A DNA stretch of 64,000 nt from Nostoc sp. NMS2 (lineage in GTDB: Bacteria > Cyanobacteriota > Cyanobacteriia > Cyanobacteriales > Nostocaceae): the NCBI RefSeq assembly GCF_017115105.1, contig NZ_JABXKH010000164.1, forward strand, positions 48,798-112,797, read 5' to 3'. Position 1 is the stretch's first letter, and each line of letters begins with the position of its first letter. Below are positions 8,205 through 16,998 of this stretch, one piece after another. A model generated the notes under the pieces. It was not told where the DNA came from and did not search any database. It saw nothing but the letters and a program-made list of their open reading frames with translations. Position numbers and translations under genes: made by a program.

Positions 8205-9165
8205 AAGCAAATACTAAAGGACGTGGTTTAGCCACCCCATAGCCTTGAGCATAATCGACTCCCAAGGTTTTGATTCGTTGGAGGATAGCGTCATTTTCGA
8301 CAAACTCAGCAATGGTTTTTACCCCCATAACACGCCCGATGTGGGCAATGGCTTCTACCATTGCATCATCTACAGAATTTTCGATAATGTTTTTAATAAA
8401 TCCGCCGTCGATTTTCAAATAGTCTACTGGGAGGGTTTTAAGATAGGCGAAAGAGGACATACCACTACCAAAATCATCTAAGGAAAAATGACAGCCGTAG
8501 GTTGAAGTTCGCTAATGAACTGACTGGCTTTTGTTAAGTTTGCGATCGCTACGGTTTCGGTAATTTCAAAGCAAATTGACTGTGGTGGAACTTGATACAA
8601 TACAAATTGCTCACGCAAAAAGCTAATAAACTGATCGTCGTTGATACTAGTACCCGAAAGGTTGATCGCATAAATAGTCTTGCCATCGTGTTCTGCTAAT
8701 GGCCAAGACTTAAACAGCGTCTCGATCACCCAGCGATCAATTGTCGGCATGAGGTTGTAGCGTTCAGCTGCCGGAATAAATGCCATCGGTGCAACTAAAT
8801 TTCCCTCTTCGTCTGTCAGGCGTAGCAAGATTTCATAATGAGTCTCCTCTCTTGCCATAGGAGCGATCGCTACTATAGTTTGGGAATACAAGCAAAAACG
8901 ATTTTCTGCTAGGGCTTTGGTAATCCGTGAAACCCACTGCATCTCCCCACGCTGTTGTAAAAAAACTTGCGCTAATGCTGAGTTAAAATCTGGGGACTCG
9001 GCGATCGCTCAAATAAACCTCGTCAGTAAGAATTTTCCAGTCCCACAAACCATCGCCAGAGCCTTCGAGTGAAAGTTGTAGCCGTTCTTCACTTTCTTTG
9101 ATTAACACAAAACTAGTGAAGTTGTCACTTGACGTTACGCAAAGACTCAAAAGCTTCCCCAGATA
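8203..9165 (-). pseudogene. Decayed PAS / EAL-domain (cyclic-di-GMP phosphodiesterase-like) gene
   Basis: Two open pieces, 8478-8942 and 8203-8460, together make one EAL domain but lie in different frames. The first holds the E-I-L-L-R-L motif (HYEILLRLTDEEGN), INLSG and CFEITETVAI. The second begins after the join with LDDFGSGMSSFAYLK, DYLKIDGGF and AQGYGVAKPRP. The frameshift falls near 8490. Upstream of 8942 the frame can be read through QVFLQQRGEMQWVSRITKAL and is then broken again. A further piece (ESEERLQLSLEGSGDGLWDW, about 9050-9110) looks like the start of a PAS domain with no GGDEF between. The gene has therefore lost its middle and at least one frame. Before decay it probably sensed a signal and turned over cyclic-di-GMP. 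The 3' end touches an inverted-repeat element. Confidence 0.7.
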
Positions 9166-9252
9166 AGTCGCACGCGCTCTTTAGGACAAATATCTCTTCC
9201 TCTCAACTTTTGCAGCATCTATAATTAATCTTGCCCTATTTAGTTCGTTACC

Positions 9253-10938
9253 ATGTCGGAAGAAGATATCCGGGCCGCCAGGCTGGAGAAAGTAGAACAA
9301 CTCAAGCAGCTAGGGACTAATCCCTACGCCTATCGTTGGGAATCTACCCATCATGCAGCGCAGTTGCAAGAACAGTTTGCCGATTTAGCCAGTGGTGAAG
9401 AAGTTGATTTAGAAGTTGCGATCGCTGGACGCATTATGGCGCGTCGCGTTTTCGGGAAACTAGCTTTCTTCACTTTGCAAGATGAAACTGGCACAATTCA
9501 GCTTTATTTGGATAAAAATCGCATCCAAGAAAGCATGGCAGATATTGATGCTGATGCCTTCAATCACTTAAAACAACTCACAGATGCAGGCGACATCCTG
9601 GGAGTTAAAGGTACTATTAAACGGACTGAAAAGGGCGAGTTATCTGTCTACGTTAAACAATATACTATCCTCACTAAATCCCTATTGCCCCTACCCGACA
9701 AGTGGCATGGATTAACGGATGTTGCCAAGCGCTACCGTCAGCGCTACGTTGACTTGATTGTTAACCCAGAAGTGCGGCAAACTTTCCGCCGTCGCGCTCA
9801 AATTACTGCCGGTATTCGCCGTTATTTAGAAGAACGGGATTTTCTCGAAATTGAAACGCCAGTTTTGCAAAGTGAGACTGGGGGTGCAGATGCGCGTCCA
9901 TTTATCACTTACCACAACACTTTAGAAATGGAGTTGTATCTGCGAATTGCTACAGAACTCCATCTCAAACGGTTGATTGTCGGTGGTTTTGAAAAGGTGT
10001 TTGAATTGGGGCGGGTTTTCCGCAATGAAGGAATTTCAACTCGACACAATCCCGAATTTACGACAATTGAACTTTACCAAGCCTACGCCGACTACAACGA
10101 TATGATGGCGCTGACTGAGGGGATTATTACCACTGTCGCCCAAGATGTACTCGGCACGCTGCAAATCACCTACCAAGGGGAACCTATAGATTTAACACCA
10201 CCTTGGCGGCGAGTGACAATGCACGATTTAGTTAAAGAATTTACGGGCTTGGATTTCAATTCTTTCCAAACATTGGAAGAAGCAAAAACAGCAAGTAAAA
10301 ATGCTGGTATTCCTGGTGTAGATGAAGCCCAATCAATTGGTAAGTTACTAACTTTAGCCTTTGAAGAAAAGGTAGAAGCTAATTTAATTCAACCTACCTT
10401 TGTAATTGATTACCCTGTAGAAATTTCGCCTTTAGCAAAACCTCATCGCTCTGTGCCTGGTTTGGTGGAAAGATTTGAATTATTTATCGTCGGGCGAGAA
10501 ACTGGAAATAGCTTCTCAGAATTAACAGATCCCATCGATCAAAGAGAACGCCTAGAAGCCCAAGCTGAAAGGAAAGCTGCTGGTGACTTAGAAGCCCAAG
10601 GTGTAGATGAAGACTTTTTGACAGCCCTGGAATACGGTATGCCGCCTACAGGTGGTTTAGGCATTGGGATTGATCGCTTAGTAATGTTATTAACTGATTG
10701 TGCCAGTATTCGGGATGCGATCGCCTTCCCGCTACTCAAACCCGAAGGCAGCGTTATTAAGCAATTTAGCTATGAGCCAACAACTCAAACACTGACTATT
10801 GAATTTGATAGTGGAAGTGTTTACGAGTATTTCAAAGTACCTCCTAGTGTCAAGGAAGACTTAGATAATGCACCGTCTAAAGGTCAATACTTTAACAAGT
10901 TTATTAAAGGGAAATTTAAATTTGAACAGTTGATCTGA
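9253..10938 (+). CDS. lysS: Lysyl-tRNA synthetase, class II, with C-terminal KTSC domain
   Basis: The 561-residue protein charges tRNA-Lys in the cytosol. An OB-fold anticodon-binding domain spans about residues 50-155. Class II motif 1 is near 195-205 (FLEIETPVLQ), motif 2 near 255-275 (FRNEGISTRHNPEFTTIEL), and motif 3 near 470-485 (GGLGIGIDRLVMLLT). Ordinary bacterial enzymes end shortly after motif 3 at about 500 residues. This one carries about 64 further residues (498-561; for example FDSGSVYEYFKVPPSV and APSKGQYFNKFIKGKF) that match the small KTSC domain, known as a stand-alone protein and as a LysRS tail. The gene is monocistronic, with a 9-bp stem hairpin after it. The function of the tail is unknown. 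Confidence 0.95.
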   Translation: MSEEDIRAARLEKVEQLKQLGTNPYAYRWESTHHAAQLQEQFADLASGEEVDLEVAIAGRIMARRVFGKLAFFTLQDETGTIQLYLDKNRIQESMADIDADAFNHLKQLTDAGDILGVKGTIKRTEKGELSVYVKQYTILTKSLLPLPDKWHGLTDVAKRYRQRYVDLIVNPEVRQTFRRRAQITAGIRRYLEERDFLEIETPVLQSETGGADARPFITYHNTLEMELYLRIATELHLKRLIVGGFEKVFELGRVFRNEGISTRHNPEFTTIELYQAYADYNDMMALTEGIITTVAQDVLGTLQITYQGEPIDLTPPWRRVTMHDLVKEFTGLDFNSFQTLEEAKTASKNAGIPGVDEAQSIGKLLTLAFEEKVEANLIQPTFVIDYPVEISPLAKPHRSVPGLVERFELFIVGRETGNSFSELTDPIDQRERLEAQAERKAAGDLEAQGVDEDFLTALEYGMPPTGGLGIGIDRLVMLLTDCASIRDAIAFPLLKPEGSVIKQFSYEPTTQTLTIEFDSGSVYEYFKVPPSVKEDLDNAPSKGQYFNKFIKGKFKFEQLI

Positions 10939-10966
10939 AATAGTGGGAGCGCAGTTTTGAGATTAT

Positions 10967-10993
10967 GAGTAGGGTAAATGACTGACCCTACTC
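10967..10993. terminator. Hairpin between convergent lysS and DUF29 genes
   Basis: GAGTAGGGT (10967-10975) pairs perfectly with ACCCTACTC (10985-10993) across a 9-base loop. It lies between two convergent genes. No strong T-run follows on either strand, so intrinsic termination is only likely. Confidence 0.5.
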
Positions 10994-11459
10994 AATCAAC
11001 CTGATTCAGATTTGGTAAGAATTCAGGATTTAGAGTTTCGCCTAAAGTATAAGGACAGATTTCTGGAAAAACTTGCTCACCTAACTCAGTTTCTCGAATT
11101 GCTAAAGCTAAACCTAATTCATAAATAGTCAGGAAAACTTCATCAAGATAGGGTTTCAAACTAGGGCTATCTTGCAGGAGCAGCTTAATTTGAACACGTT
11201 GCTCTCGAATTGTACTCAACCAGCTATTACTACGTTTTTCAGGTTGAAATTGCCATTTTAGTAAGTGTCCTAGCAACACTCCTAGACGATTTCTCAATTC
11301 TTGTCGTTCTCTTCTGCCCAAAGTTTCAATTTCTTCAATTAGGTTGACTGTATCTAATTGATTCCACTGTTGAGTTTTGAGCAAGCTAACCTGCTCTTGA
11401 GTCCAAGTATAGAAATCTGTTTCATACAGGTGAGATGCGTACATCTTTTCAAGGGTCAT
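10992..11459 (-). CDS. DUF29 family protein
   Basis: The 155-residue protein has the DUF29 pattern common in cyanobacteria: an N-terminal LYETDFYTWTQEQVSLLKTQ segment, the helix LIEEIETLGRRERQELRNRL near residues 41-60, and a helix with HLLKWQ near 66-71. It ends with a short variable tail. DUF29 proteins are all-helical, soluble, of unknown function and usually present in many copies per genome. The stop overlaps the right arm of the hairpin shared with lysS. The start at 11459 is conventional; a second ATG five codons in (MYASHL) is also possible. Confidence 0.85.
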   Translation of the reverse strand: MTLEKMYASHLYETDFYTWTQEQVSLLKTQQWNQLDTVNLIEEIETLGRRERQELRNRLGVLLGHLLKWQFQPEKRSNSWLSTIREQRVQIKLLLQDSPSLKPYLDEVFLTIYELGLALAIRETELGEQVFPEICPYTLGETLNPEFLPNLNQVD

Positions 11460-11478
11460 AAGTTTCTATTTAGCAAAA

Positions 11479-11610
11479 CCCTATAAGTTAATACGGTTCA
11501 GTTAAGGCTAAAATCCTTTGTCAAAGTCAATTTTTTTAACGAACCACAGAGGCGCAGAGGACACCGAGAGAAGAAAGAAATGCTTAACTGAACCGTATTG
11601 CCCTATAAGT
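11479..11610. repeat. Family A inverted-repeat element with 10-bp target duplication, copy 1
   Basis: The ends AATACGGTTCAGTTAAG (11490-11506) and CTTAACTGAACCGTATT (11583-11599) are perfect 17-bp inverted repeats. The flanks carry the direct repeat CCCTATAAGT (11479-11488 and 11601-11610), as expected of a target-site duplication. The element is about 112 bp and non-coding. It fills most of the 310-base gap between DUF29 and the next gene; the rest (11611-11770) also includes the repeated word GATGCCTACGGCGG seen again near 32972. Confidence 0.75.
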
Positions 11611-11770
11611 GAGCGATTCATCGCTCATAGCAAGGTTTATCAGGACTAAAGTCCTTACTACAAACTTTAATTTATTTATGCCTAGCCAATTAAAAAAAGA
11701 TTGTGTGGTGCCGATGCCTACGGCGGCAAGCTACGCACCACACAATCTAAAATCATCTAAAATCTAATAA

Positions 11771-12373
11771 CTAATTCGCTACCTCAGCCACCTCAATCAC
11801 TCGCCCTTCATAGTCTTTCACCAAAAAGTTAAGTGGCTTCTGGTTACGAATCTTGAATTTCAAACCGCGTGTTTCGACTCGCATTAAAATCATTTCCAAG
11901 CAGTCGTGGTCAAAACAAACGTGGCGTTGTTGATTTTTGCTACCTAAACTCGCACCAGTAATAACGTGTAGCTGGGTGTTTTTCTTCAATTGATACCACA
12001 GCCCTTCAGTAGCATTATTCATCATTTTGCTTGACAAACTCGGCCCTGTAGACATGTATAGCGGATCAATCCCAGTTGCGCCTATAGTTTGTTCGTAGTT
12101 GTAGTAATAGTGCAAGGGCACCTCAGCTGCTGGCAAATCTAGCAGCCCTTCATACAACTGTCGGGCAATCTCCAAATCTGACACCATTACAGTGTGTACT
12201 TTTGGGGCACTGGTGAGGAACATCCACATCGCACCAGCGTAAGCTGCTAGCAGCATTACCATAATGCCTTGGGTGGAAAACAGGCTATCCAAGGGCAAGG
12301 AAGGGAGAAAGGAGCCTAAAGTAAGGGGACTGAGGAGGAACGACATCACACTAACTGCTATAACCATGAACAA
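11771..12373 (-). CDS. Glyoxalase-like (VOC) domain protein with membrane anchor
   Basis: The 200-residue protein starts with two hydrophobic segments (about residues 4-26 and 33-52), followed by a vicinal-oxygen-chelate-like domain. KVHTVMVSDLEIARQLYEGLL near 58-78 is the classic first strand and helix of a glyoxalase/bleomycin-resistance module. The end, LNFLVKDYEGRVIEVAEV, is the classic last strand, where E-V-x-E would supply a metal ligand. Between them the spacing is longer than in soluble members. Related cyanobacterial proteins are annotated only as 'glyoxalase-like', and no substrate is known. The start could be either of the first two methionines (residues 1 and 3). Confidence 0.65.
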   Translation of the reverse strand: MFMVIAVSVMSFLLSPLTLGSFLPSLPLDSLFSTQGIMVMLLAAYAGAMWMFLTSAPKVHTVMVSDLEIARQLYEGLLDLPAAEVPLHYYYNYEQTIGATGIDPLYMSTGPSLSSKMMNNATEGLWYQLKKNTQLHVITGASLGSKNQQRHVCFDHDCLEMILMRVETRGLKFKIRNQKPLNFLVKDYEGRVIEVAEVAN

Positions 12374-12564
12374 ATAAGGATTCTATGGGGGAGTCGATTT
12401 TATAATTGTCGATTAAGACTAAAATTAAGTCCTTGTTTCTAGTTTATCAATAACTCAAGTTGTCTGAGTCTCGGCTACAAACTGGGCAACACCAAGATAT
12501 TATGCGATTAACTACGGGAGTGCAATTCCCAAAATTATTTTAACAACTATCAACTCAAAGACTT

Positions 12565-13194
12565 GTGCAAATTCCTCATTTTCCTGAAGCTAATCATCCT
12601 CTGGTAAAGTCGCTGTTTCATCACAGTGACCATGAACTACTGACTTTGTTTCAGCGCTATCCAGATGCTGGAAAGTATTTTACGGTGATTTTTTGTCGCT
12701 ATAGCCCCATAGTGTATACCTTAATTCGGCATTCGGCGCGATCGCCTGTGCAGGCAGATTATCTGTTTGCCCTCACCTGGCGGCATATCTATTACGAACT
12801 CGGTGGACTAAATTTAACTACCTCTGAATCAGGTGAGCCAGCTTTAACGATGCAAAATTGGTTAATTAATATGACAGCTTTCTGTATTAACGAAATTAAA
12901 CTACCACCCACAGAAGCAATTCATTATTCTCTGCAAGCGACTTCGCCACCGCTATGGTGTTATGTACAACAAGCATTAGACCAACTACCACCTGTTTTAC
13001 GATTAATCGTGTTAATGGCTCAAACTTTCCACTGGAGCGAAACAAGAATTGCTGCCTATCTGCAAGCCGAAGGAGAAGCGATCGCTCCAAACGTTGTAGC
13101 CAATTTTCTCCAGGAAGGCTATCGTATGCTAGAGGACAAATTACCCACAGATATCCGCACCATCTACTTTGGAGAAGATTTAGCTCAATCCTAA
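12565..13194 (+). CDS. Sigma-70-like protein (divergent, ECF size)
   Basis: The 209-residue protein has the size and helical layout of group 4 (ECF) sigma factors. Residues about 30-55 (FQRYPDAGKYFTVIFCRY) resemble region 2.1-2.2. Residues about 130-195 hold a region-4-like segment: ALDQLPPVLRLIVLMAQTFH, then a possible helix-turn-helix (WSETRIAAYLQAE) and a closing helix. Conserved promoter-contact residues are weak, so it may be a degenerate sigma or an adaptor. No anti-sigma gene is adjacent; the next gene is an exported TPR protein 98 bases downstream on the same strand. The start codon is GTG, chosen because no ATG lies near the domain's N-terminus. Confidence 0.6.
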   Translation: MQIPHFPEANHPLVKSLFHHSDHELLTLFQRYPDAGKYFTVIFCRYSPIVYTLIRHSARSPVQADYLFALTWRHIYYELGGLNLTTSESGEPALTMQNWLINMTAFCINEIKLPPTEAIHYSLQATSPPLWCYVQQALDQLPPVLRLIVLMAQTFHWSETRIAAYLQAEGEAIAPNVVANFLQEGYRMLEDKLPTDIRTIYFGEDLAQS

Positions 13195-13292
13195 CTTAAG
13201 TGTAAATGCGTATATTGTTTGTCTTCAATTTATAAACTTAAAACTTTTTCTTAGACCTTCTACTTAAACCCGCAACTTTACGGGTAATTTTT

Positions 13293-14360
13293 ATGAAACA
13301 ACGGCTTGTATTTCCAAGGCAATTAGTTTGCGTAGGTGTGATTTCTCGTCCCCTTTTACACAGCTTTTTACTGTTTACTTTTTTGCTGAGTCCCGTAGCT
13401 GCGGGTGCGGTTGATATTACGCAACAACTCCACCGTCCTTTAAATAGTTCTGTTGGGCGACAATCAAGAGATGAAGCAGACAGCTTACTACGGATCGGCG
13501 AACAACAATACGCTTCAGGATATGCCGATAAAACAATTGCATCTTGCTTGCAGGCACTAGAACTATATCACTCAATTGGCGACCTAAAAGCACAAGGTCT
13601 GACTTACAATTTGCTTGCAAAGGCTTACATCCAGCTTGATAGTGCAAAAGAGGCGGAAGATGCTTTACGACGCGGATTAGCGATCGCTCGTGATACAAAA
13701 GACTTCCAAGCTGAGATTTTTGTGCTAAATAATATCGGTACATTTTTCCTGCAACAAGGAGAATCTGCTGCTGCTGGTAAAACAGTTGAAGATGCACTCG
13801 CAATTGCTCATGGTGTCAAAAATATTGAAGGGGAAGGACTATCTTTGAGCAATTTGGGTTTGGTAACTGCTAGGTTGGGAGATTACAACAAGGCGATTAA
13901 ATTGTATGAAAATGCTTTAATTTTCCGCCGTCAGACTGGCGATGCCATCGGTGAAGCAAATACCCTGAATAATTTGGGTGATGCCTACTTAGCATCGGGA
14001 AATTATCAAGATACCATTGCTACTTATGGTGAAGCGATGCGGACAGCTAAAACTAACCGCGATCGCACCAATGAATTACGGGCAATTGACGGTTTAGTGA
14101 AAGCTCACACAGCTGTCGGACGCTACGAGAGAGCCTTTGATTTACTAGAGCAACGTTTAGCACTCGCTAAAGAATTGCAAAATTTGCGAGAAGAATTAAA
14201 ATCTTTTGAGTCTTACGCTCAGTTATACAAGCAACAAGGTAATTACTTAACTGCCCGTAATTTTTACGAAAGGGCGATTATACTGGCGCGGACATTGGAA
14301 GATAGCAAGCAAGAAGTGCAATTGCTGGATCAGCTAACTAAAATGCTTCAGCGAAAGTAG
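13293..14360 (+). CDS. Exported tetratricopeptide-repeat protein
   Basis: The 355-residue protein begins with a long signal peptide (hydrophobic core LLHSFLLFTFLLSPVAAGAV, about residues 21-40). The mature part is a run of about six to seven TPR units of 34-40 residues, for example GLTYNLLAKAYIQLDSAKEA, AEIFVLNNIGTFFLQQGES, LSLSNLGLVTARLGDYNKAI, EANTLNNLGDAYLASGNYQD and ELKSFESYAQLYKQQGNYLT. TPR arrays form protein-binding superhelices, so it is likely a periplasmic or membrane-attached scaffold. The partner is unknown. A hairpin with the form of a terminator follows at 14401-14418. Confidence 0.85.
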   Translation: MKQRLVFPRQLVCVGVISRPLLHSFLLFTFLLSPVAAGAVDITQQLHRPLNSSVGRQSRDEADSLLRIGEQQYASGYADKTIASCLQALELYHSIGDLKAQGLTYNLLAKAYIQLDSAKEAEDALRRGLAIARDTKDFQAEIFVLNNIGTFFLQQGESAAAGKTVEDALAIAHGVKNIEGEGLSLSNLGLVTARLGDYNKAIKLYENALIFRRQTGDAIGEANTLNNLGDAYLASGNYQDTIATYGEAMRTAKTNRDRTNELRAIDGLVKAHTAVGRYERAFDLLEQRLALAKELQNLREELKSFESYAQLYKQQGNYLTARNFYERAIILARTLEDSKQEVQLLDQLTKMLQRK

Positions 14361-14400
14361 GAGTTAAAAGGGCGATTAGAAACCGCGTCTACACAGGCAA

Positions 14401-14418
14401 AACCCACCTGCGTGGGTT
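14401..14418 (+). terminator. Hairpin after the TPR gene
   Basis: AACCCAC (14401-14407) pairs with GTGGGTT (14412-14418) across a CTGC loop, 41 bases after the stop codon. The following sequence is A/T-rich but lacks a pure T-run. Confidence 0.5.
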
Positions 14419-14504
14419 ATAAAAGCTTGATTTTCTCTTAGCTCAGGTTGGTGTAGCTCTTGTTTGTGTAGCCGCCAATGACTTTCGCCCTGGCTCTAAG
14501 TTAA

Positions 14505-15311
14505 TTAATTCAAGAATACTGAACCGTTACGTTCAATTCTCATAGCACTTCTGCCCTGTGCTGCATTGGTGGCTTCGTTAAATCTAACTTCCAAATTTCC
14601 TGGCTCTGAAGAAGCTTGTGGAGTCACTATCAACTGTCCACCATCAATTCGTTCAAATGTCACCGTTACTGGTGCTTTTAGACCTTGCAATATTACATTT
14701 GACTTTCCTTGTAGCGATCGCGGTGCCGTATCGCCAATCACTTGGAAAGTTACATTAGCCGCAGTGTCATTTATCAATTTGATATTAACAGTACCATTAG
14801 TCAGTGCGATCGTTGCGCTGGGGGTTTGCCGTGGTGGTAGTAGTTGTGGTTGATCGGTGGAAGCCGCTCCTGGTGAGGGCTGTTGACTTTGATCTTTAGG
14901 GACTGGGCGTGGTGGTGTAGCACCTGGCTCTGGTGGTGTGGGAGATTGACTATTAGATGGGGAAACTGGGCGTGGTGGTCTAGCTCCTGGCCCTGGCGGA
15001 ACTGGAGAAACTTGTCCCTCAACTGGGGGAACTGGGCGTGGTGGTCTAGCACCTGGCTTTGGCGGAACTGGAGAAACTTGCCCTTCATCTGGGGGAACTG
15101 GGCGTAGTGGTCTAGCACCTGGCCCTGGCGGTACGGTAGTTTGGGAGCGGTTATAGGGTGGTTCGCTAAAAATACTGGGACTTGGATTAAGCTTGGGAGT
15201 AGATTCTTGTGCTAATGCGTGAGGGATTACTGGCAGACTAATTAGTAATCCCCCACAGATAGCGCCAAATAACTCAGCAGACTTGCGAAAATTTTGAGAC
15301 TTAATATTCAT
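14505..15311 (-). CDS. Proline-rich secreted protein with internal repeats
   Basis: From the chosen start this is 268 residues. ATG 15311 is preferred because AGGAG stands six bases upstream; the frame is open eight codons further. A signal peptide (ELFGAICGGLLISLPVIPHA, about residues 12-31) is followed by a Pro/Gly-rich region (about 55-160). In it, a unit of about 22 residues of the type PPGPGARPPRPVPP-x-x-GQVSPV is repeated four or five times. The C-terminal 100 residues form a compact-looking beta domain (for example TVNIKLINDTAANVTFQVIG and GLKAPVTVTFERIDGGQLIV). The proline-rich linker suggests passage through peptidoglycan, with the beta domain displayed in the periplasm or outside. 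No known family is recognised. Confidence 0.7.
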   Translation of the reverse strand: MNIKSQNFRKSAELFGAICGGLLISLPVIPHALAQESTPKLNPSPSIFSEPPYNRSQTTVPPGPGARPLRPVPPDEGQVSPVPPKPGARPPRPVPPVEGQVSPVPPGPGARPPRPVSPSNSQSPTPPEPGATPPRPVPKDQSQQPSPGAASTDQPQLLPPRQTPSATIALTNGTVNIKLINDTAANVTFQVIGDTAPRSLQGKSNVILQGLKAPVTVTFERIDGGQLIVTPQASSEPGNLEVRFNEATNAAQGRSAMRIERNGSVFLN

Positions 15312-15528
15312 TTTTGACTCCTGAGAAAACATCAAATTATCTTCTTTTAAGAACTTAAAACAGCAGATTTAATTAGGTTTAACTTGTCAGTGCATAAAAC
15401 AGATATTACCAATGGCATCCATTTTTTGTATCTAACTAGAGACTGGATAATAATCTCAAATTAGACATAACTATTTCATTCCCAAGGCTGAAAAAGCTAA
15501 ATTATTACTGATAAAGCTTCTTATTAAA

Positions 15529-16998
15529 TTAAGACTCAAGGGTTATTGGTAAAGTGATAGTAAACGTAGTGCCAATGCCTTGAGTACTTTCAACTTGAAT
15601 ATGACCCTGGTGATGTTCGACAATAGCTTGAGCGATCGCTAATCCCAATCCTGAACCAGTAGCGCTGGCTGTAGCTGTATTCCCAGTTGTATGAGTCCGT
15701 GCCGGATCTACCCGATAAAAGCGGTCAAACAAGCGTGGTAGTGCCTCTGCTGGAATTCCAACTCCGGTATCACTCACCTTAACTTGCAACTGGGCACTGG
15801 TGTAACGTAGTCCAGAAACTCGATTTATTCCCTCTATCCGCGCCAATTCCACTTTTACCCGTCCACCAGCTGGAGTGTAATGCAAGGCATTAGCAATTAA
15901 ATTTGTGAACAGCCGCACCAGTTGATCCCAATTACCCACAAGGGTAAACCAATTTTCCAGTAATTCAGGGTTAGTTTCAGAAGTAGGAGGGTCAACTAAG
16001 TCTAGAGAAAGAGTAACTTCTTTTTTAGGAACTAACAATTGTTGTTCTTCAACCACTTCCATCAGCAAGGCATCTAGCGGACAAGGTGAAAAGATATCTT
16101 TGCTAATCCCACTATCCTGTCGTGCTAAGAACAGTAAGTCATTGACTAATTTACCCAAACGCTGCGTTAAGCGTTCCACCACCTTTAACTGTTGCCGATA
16201 CTGCATAGAAGTAGTTGCTTCTGTATCTGCTAAATCCAAGTCAGCAAGGGCAACTTGCACATTTGTTTGAATCAAAGTAATCGGACTTCTAAGTTCGTGG
16301 GAAGCATCAGCAGTAAATTGTTTGAGGCGTTGATAAGACTCCCCTACAGGTTCCATCGCTTTACCCGAAAGAAACCAGCCACTTGCACCTACAGAAACCA
16401 CCATCAAACCAATACCTAGCGCCAAATCAAGAATTAACTCACGACTGGGTTTAGTGACTTCAAACCAGGGATGACTAACACGCAGATATCCTACTACTTG
16501 CCGCCCCACTTCTACCCGTTGTGTCACTTGTCGCAATAATAGTGGTGACGGTAGAGACGCGATTAATCGCGTCTTTAATTTTGAATTTTCATTCTCTCTC
16601 TTGACTACGCGCACAGTTTCGCCAGTGCGGTTGGCATGAATGGGAATATTTAGGGGTTCGGATAGCGTTGACCAAAGTAATTTACCATTCGGGCTAAACC
16701 ATTCTAGGTCGATGTGGTCATCTTCTACACTGTCAGTATTTTCACGAAAACTGGCTTCTAAATTAATGCGAAATTTATCTGCATCGGTATTAATTGGCTC
16801 AAATATGAGCGTAGATGCACAGGGACTTGTTGTGAGACAACGCTCGACTATTTCCACCACATGGTTAAGGGTATCATCAATCCTCTCAATCAGCGTACTG
16901 CGGACATATAAATAAACACCACTAGCAAACATTAGTAGTAATACAGCAGTCACAGCAGTGTACCAAATTGCAAGACGGCGGCGAGTAGCCTGAAACAT
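15529..16998 (-). CDS. Sensor histidine kinase (RppB/NrsS-like)
   Basis: The 489-residue membrane kinase has a first transmembrane helix at about residues 11-32 (LAIWYTAVTAVLLLMFASGV) and a periplasmic sensor region to about 185. A second helix lies at about 190-210, and the catalytic core follows: H-box FTADASHELRSPITLIQTN (His near 237), N-box NLIANALHYTP, G1 DTGVGIP and G2 GSGLGLAIAQAIVEHH. The N-terminal 40 residues resemble cyanobacterial RppB/NrsS kinases, which respond to redox state or nickel. No response regulator gene is adjacent, unlike the usual rppA-rppB pair, so the kinase is orphaned here. A palindromic genomic repeat (16550-16577) lies in-frame inside the sensor region. Confidence 0.85.
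   Translation of the reverse strand: MFQATRRRLAIWYTAVTAVLLLMFASGVYLYVRSTLIERIDDTLNHVVEIVERCLTTSPCASTLIFEPINTDADKFRINLEASFRENTDSVEDDHIDLEWFSPNGKLLWSTLSEPLNIPIHANRTGETVRVVKRENENSKLKTRLIASLPSPLLLRQVTQRVEVGRQVVGYLRVSHPWFEVTKPSRELILDLALGIGLMVVSVGASGWFLSGKAMEPVGESYQRLKQFTADASHELRSPITLIQTNVQVALADLDLADTEATTSMQYRQQLKVVERLTQRLGKLVNDLLFLARQDSGISKDIFSPCPLDALLMEVVEEQQLLVPKKEVTLSLDLVDPPTSETNPELLENWFTLVGNWDQLVRLFTNLIANALHYTPAGGRVKVELARIEGINRVSGLRYTSAQLQVKVSDTGVGIPAEALPRLFDRFYRVDPARTHTTGNTATASATGSGLGLAIAQAIVEHHQGHIQVESTQGIGTTFTITLPITLES
16550..16577. repeat. Palindromic repeat inside the histidine kinase gene
   Basis: GTAGAGACGCGATTAATCGC with its near-complementary right half (GTCTTTA) forms a hairpin within coding sequence. 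A relative (GTAGAGACGC ... GCGTCTCTAC) lies intergenically at 28657-28684. It is translated as part of the segment LKTRLIASLP. Confidence 0.6.
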
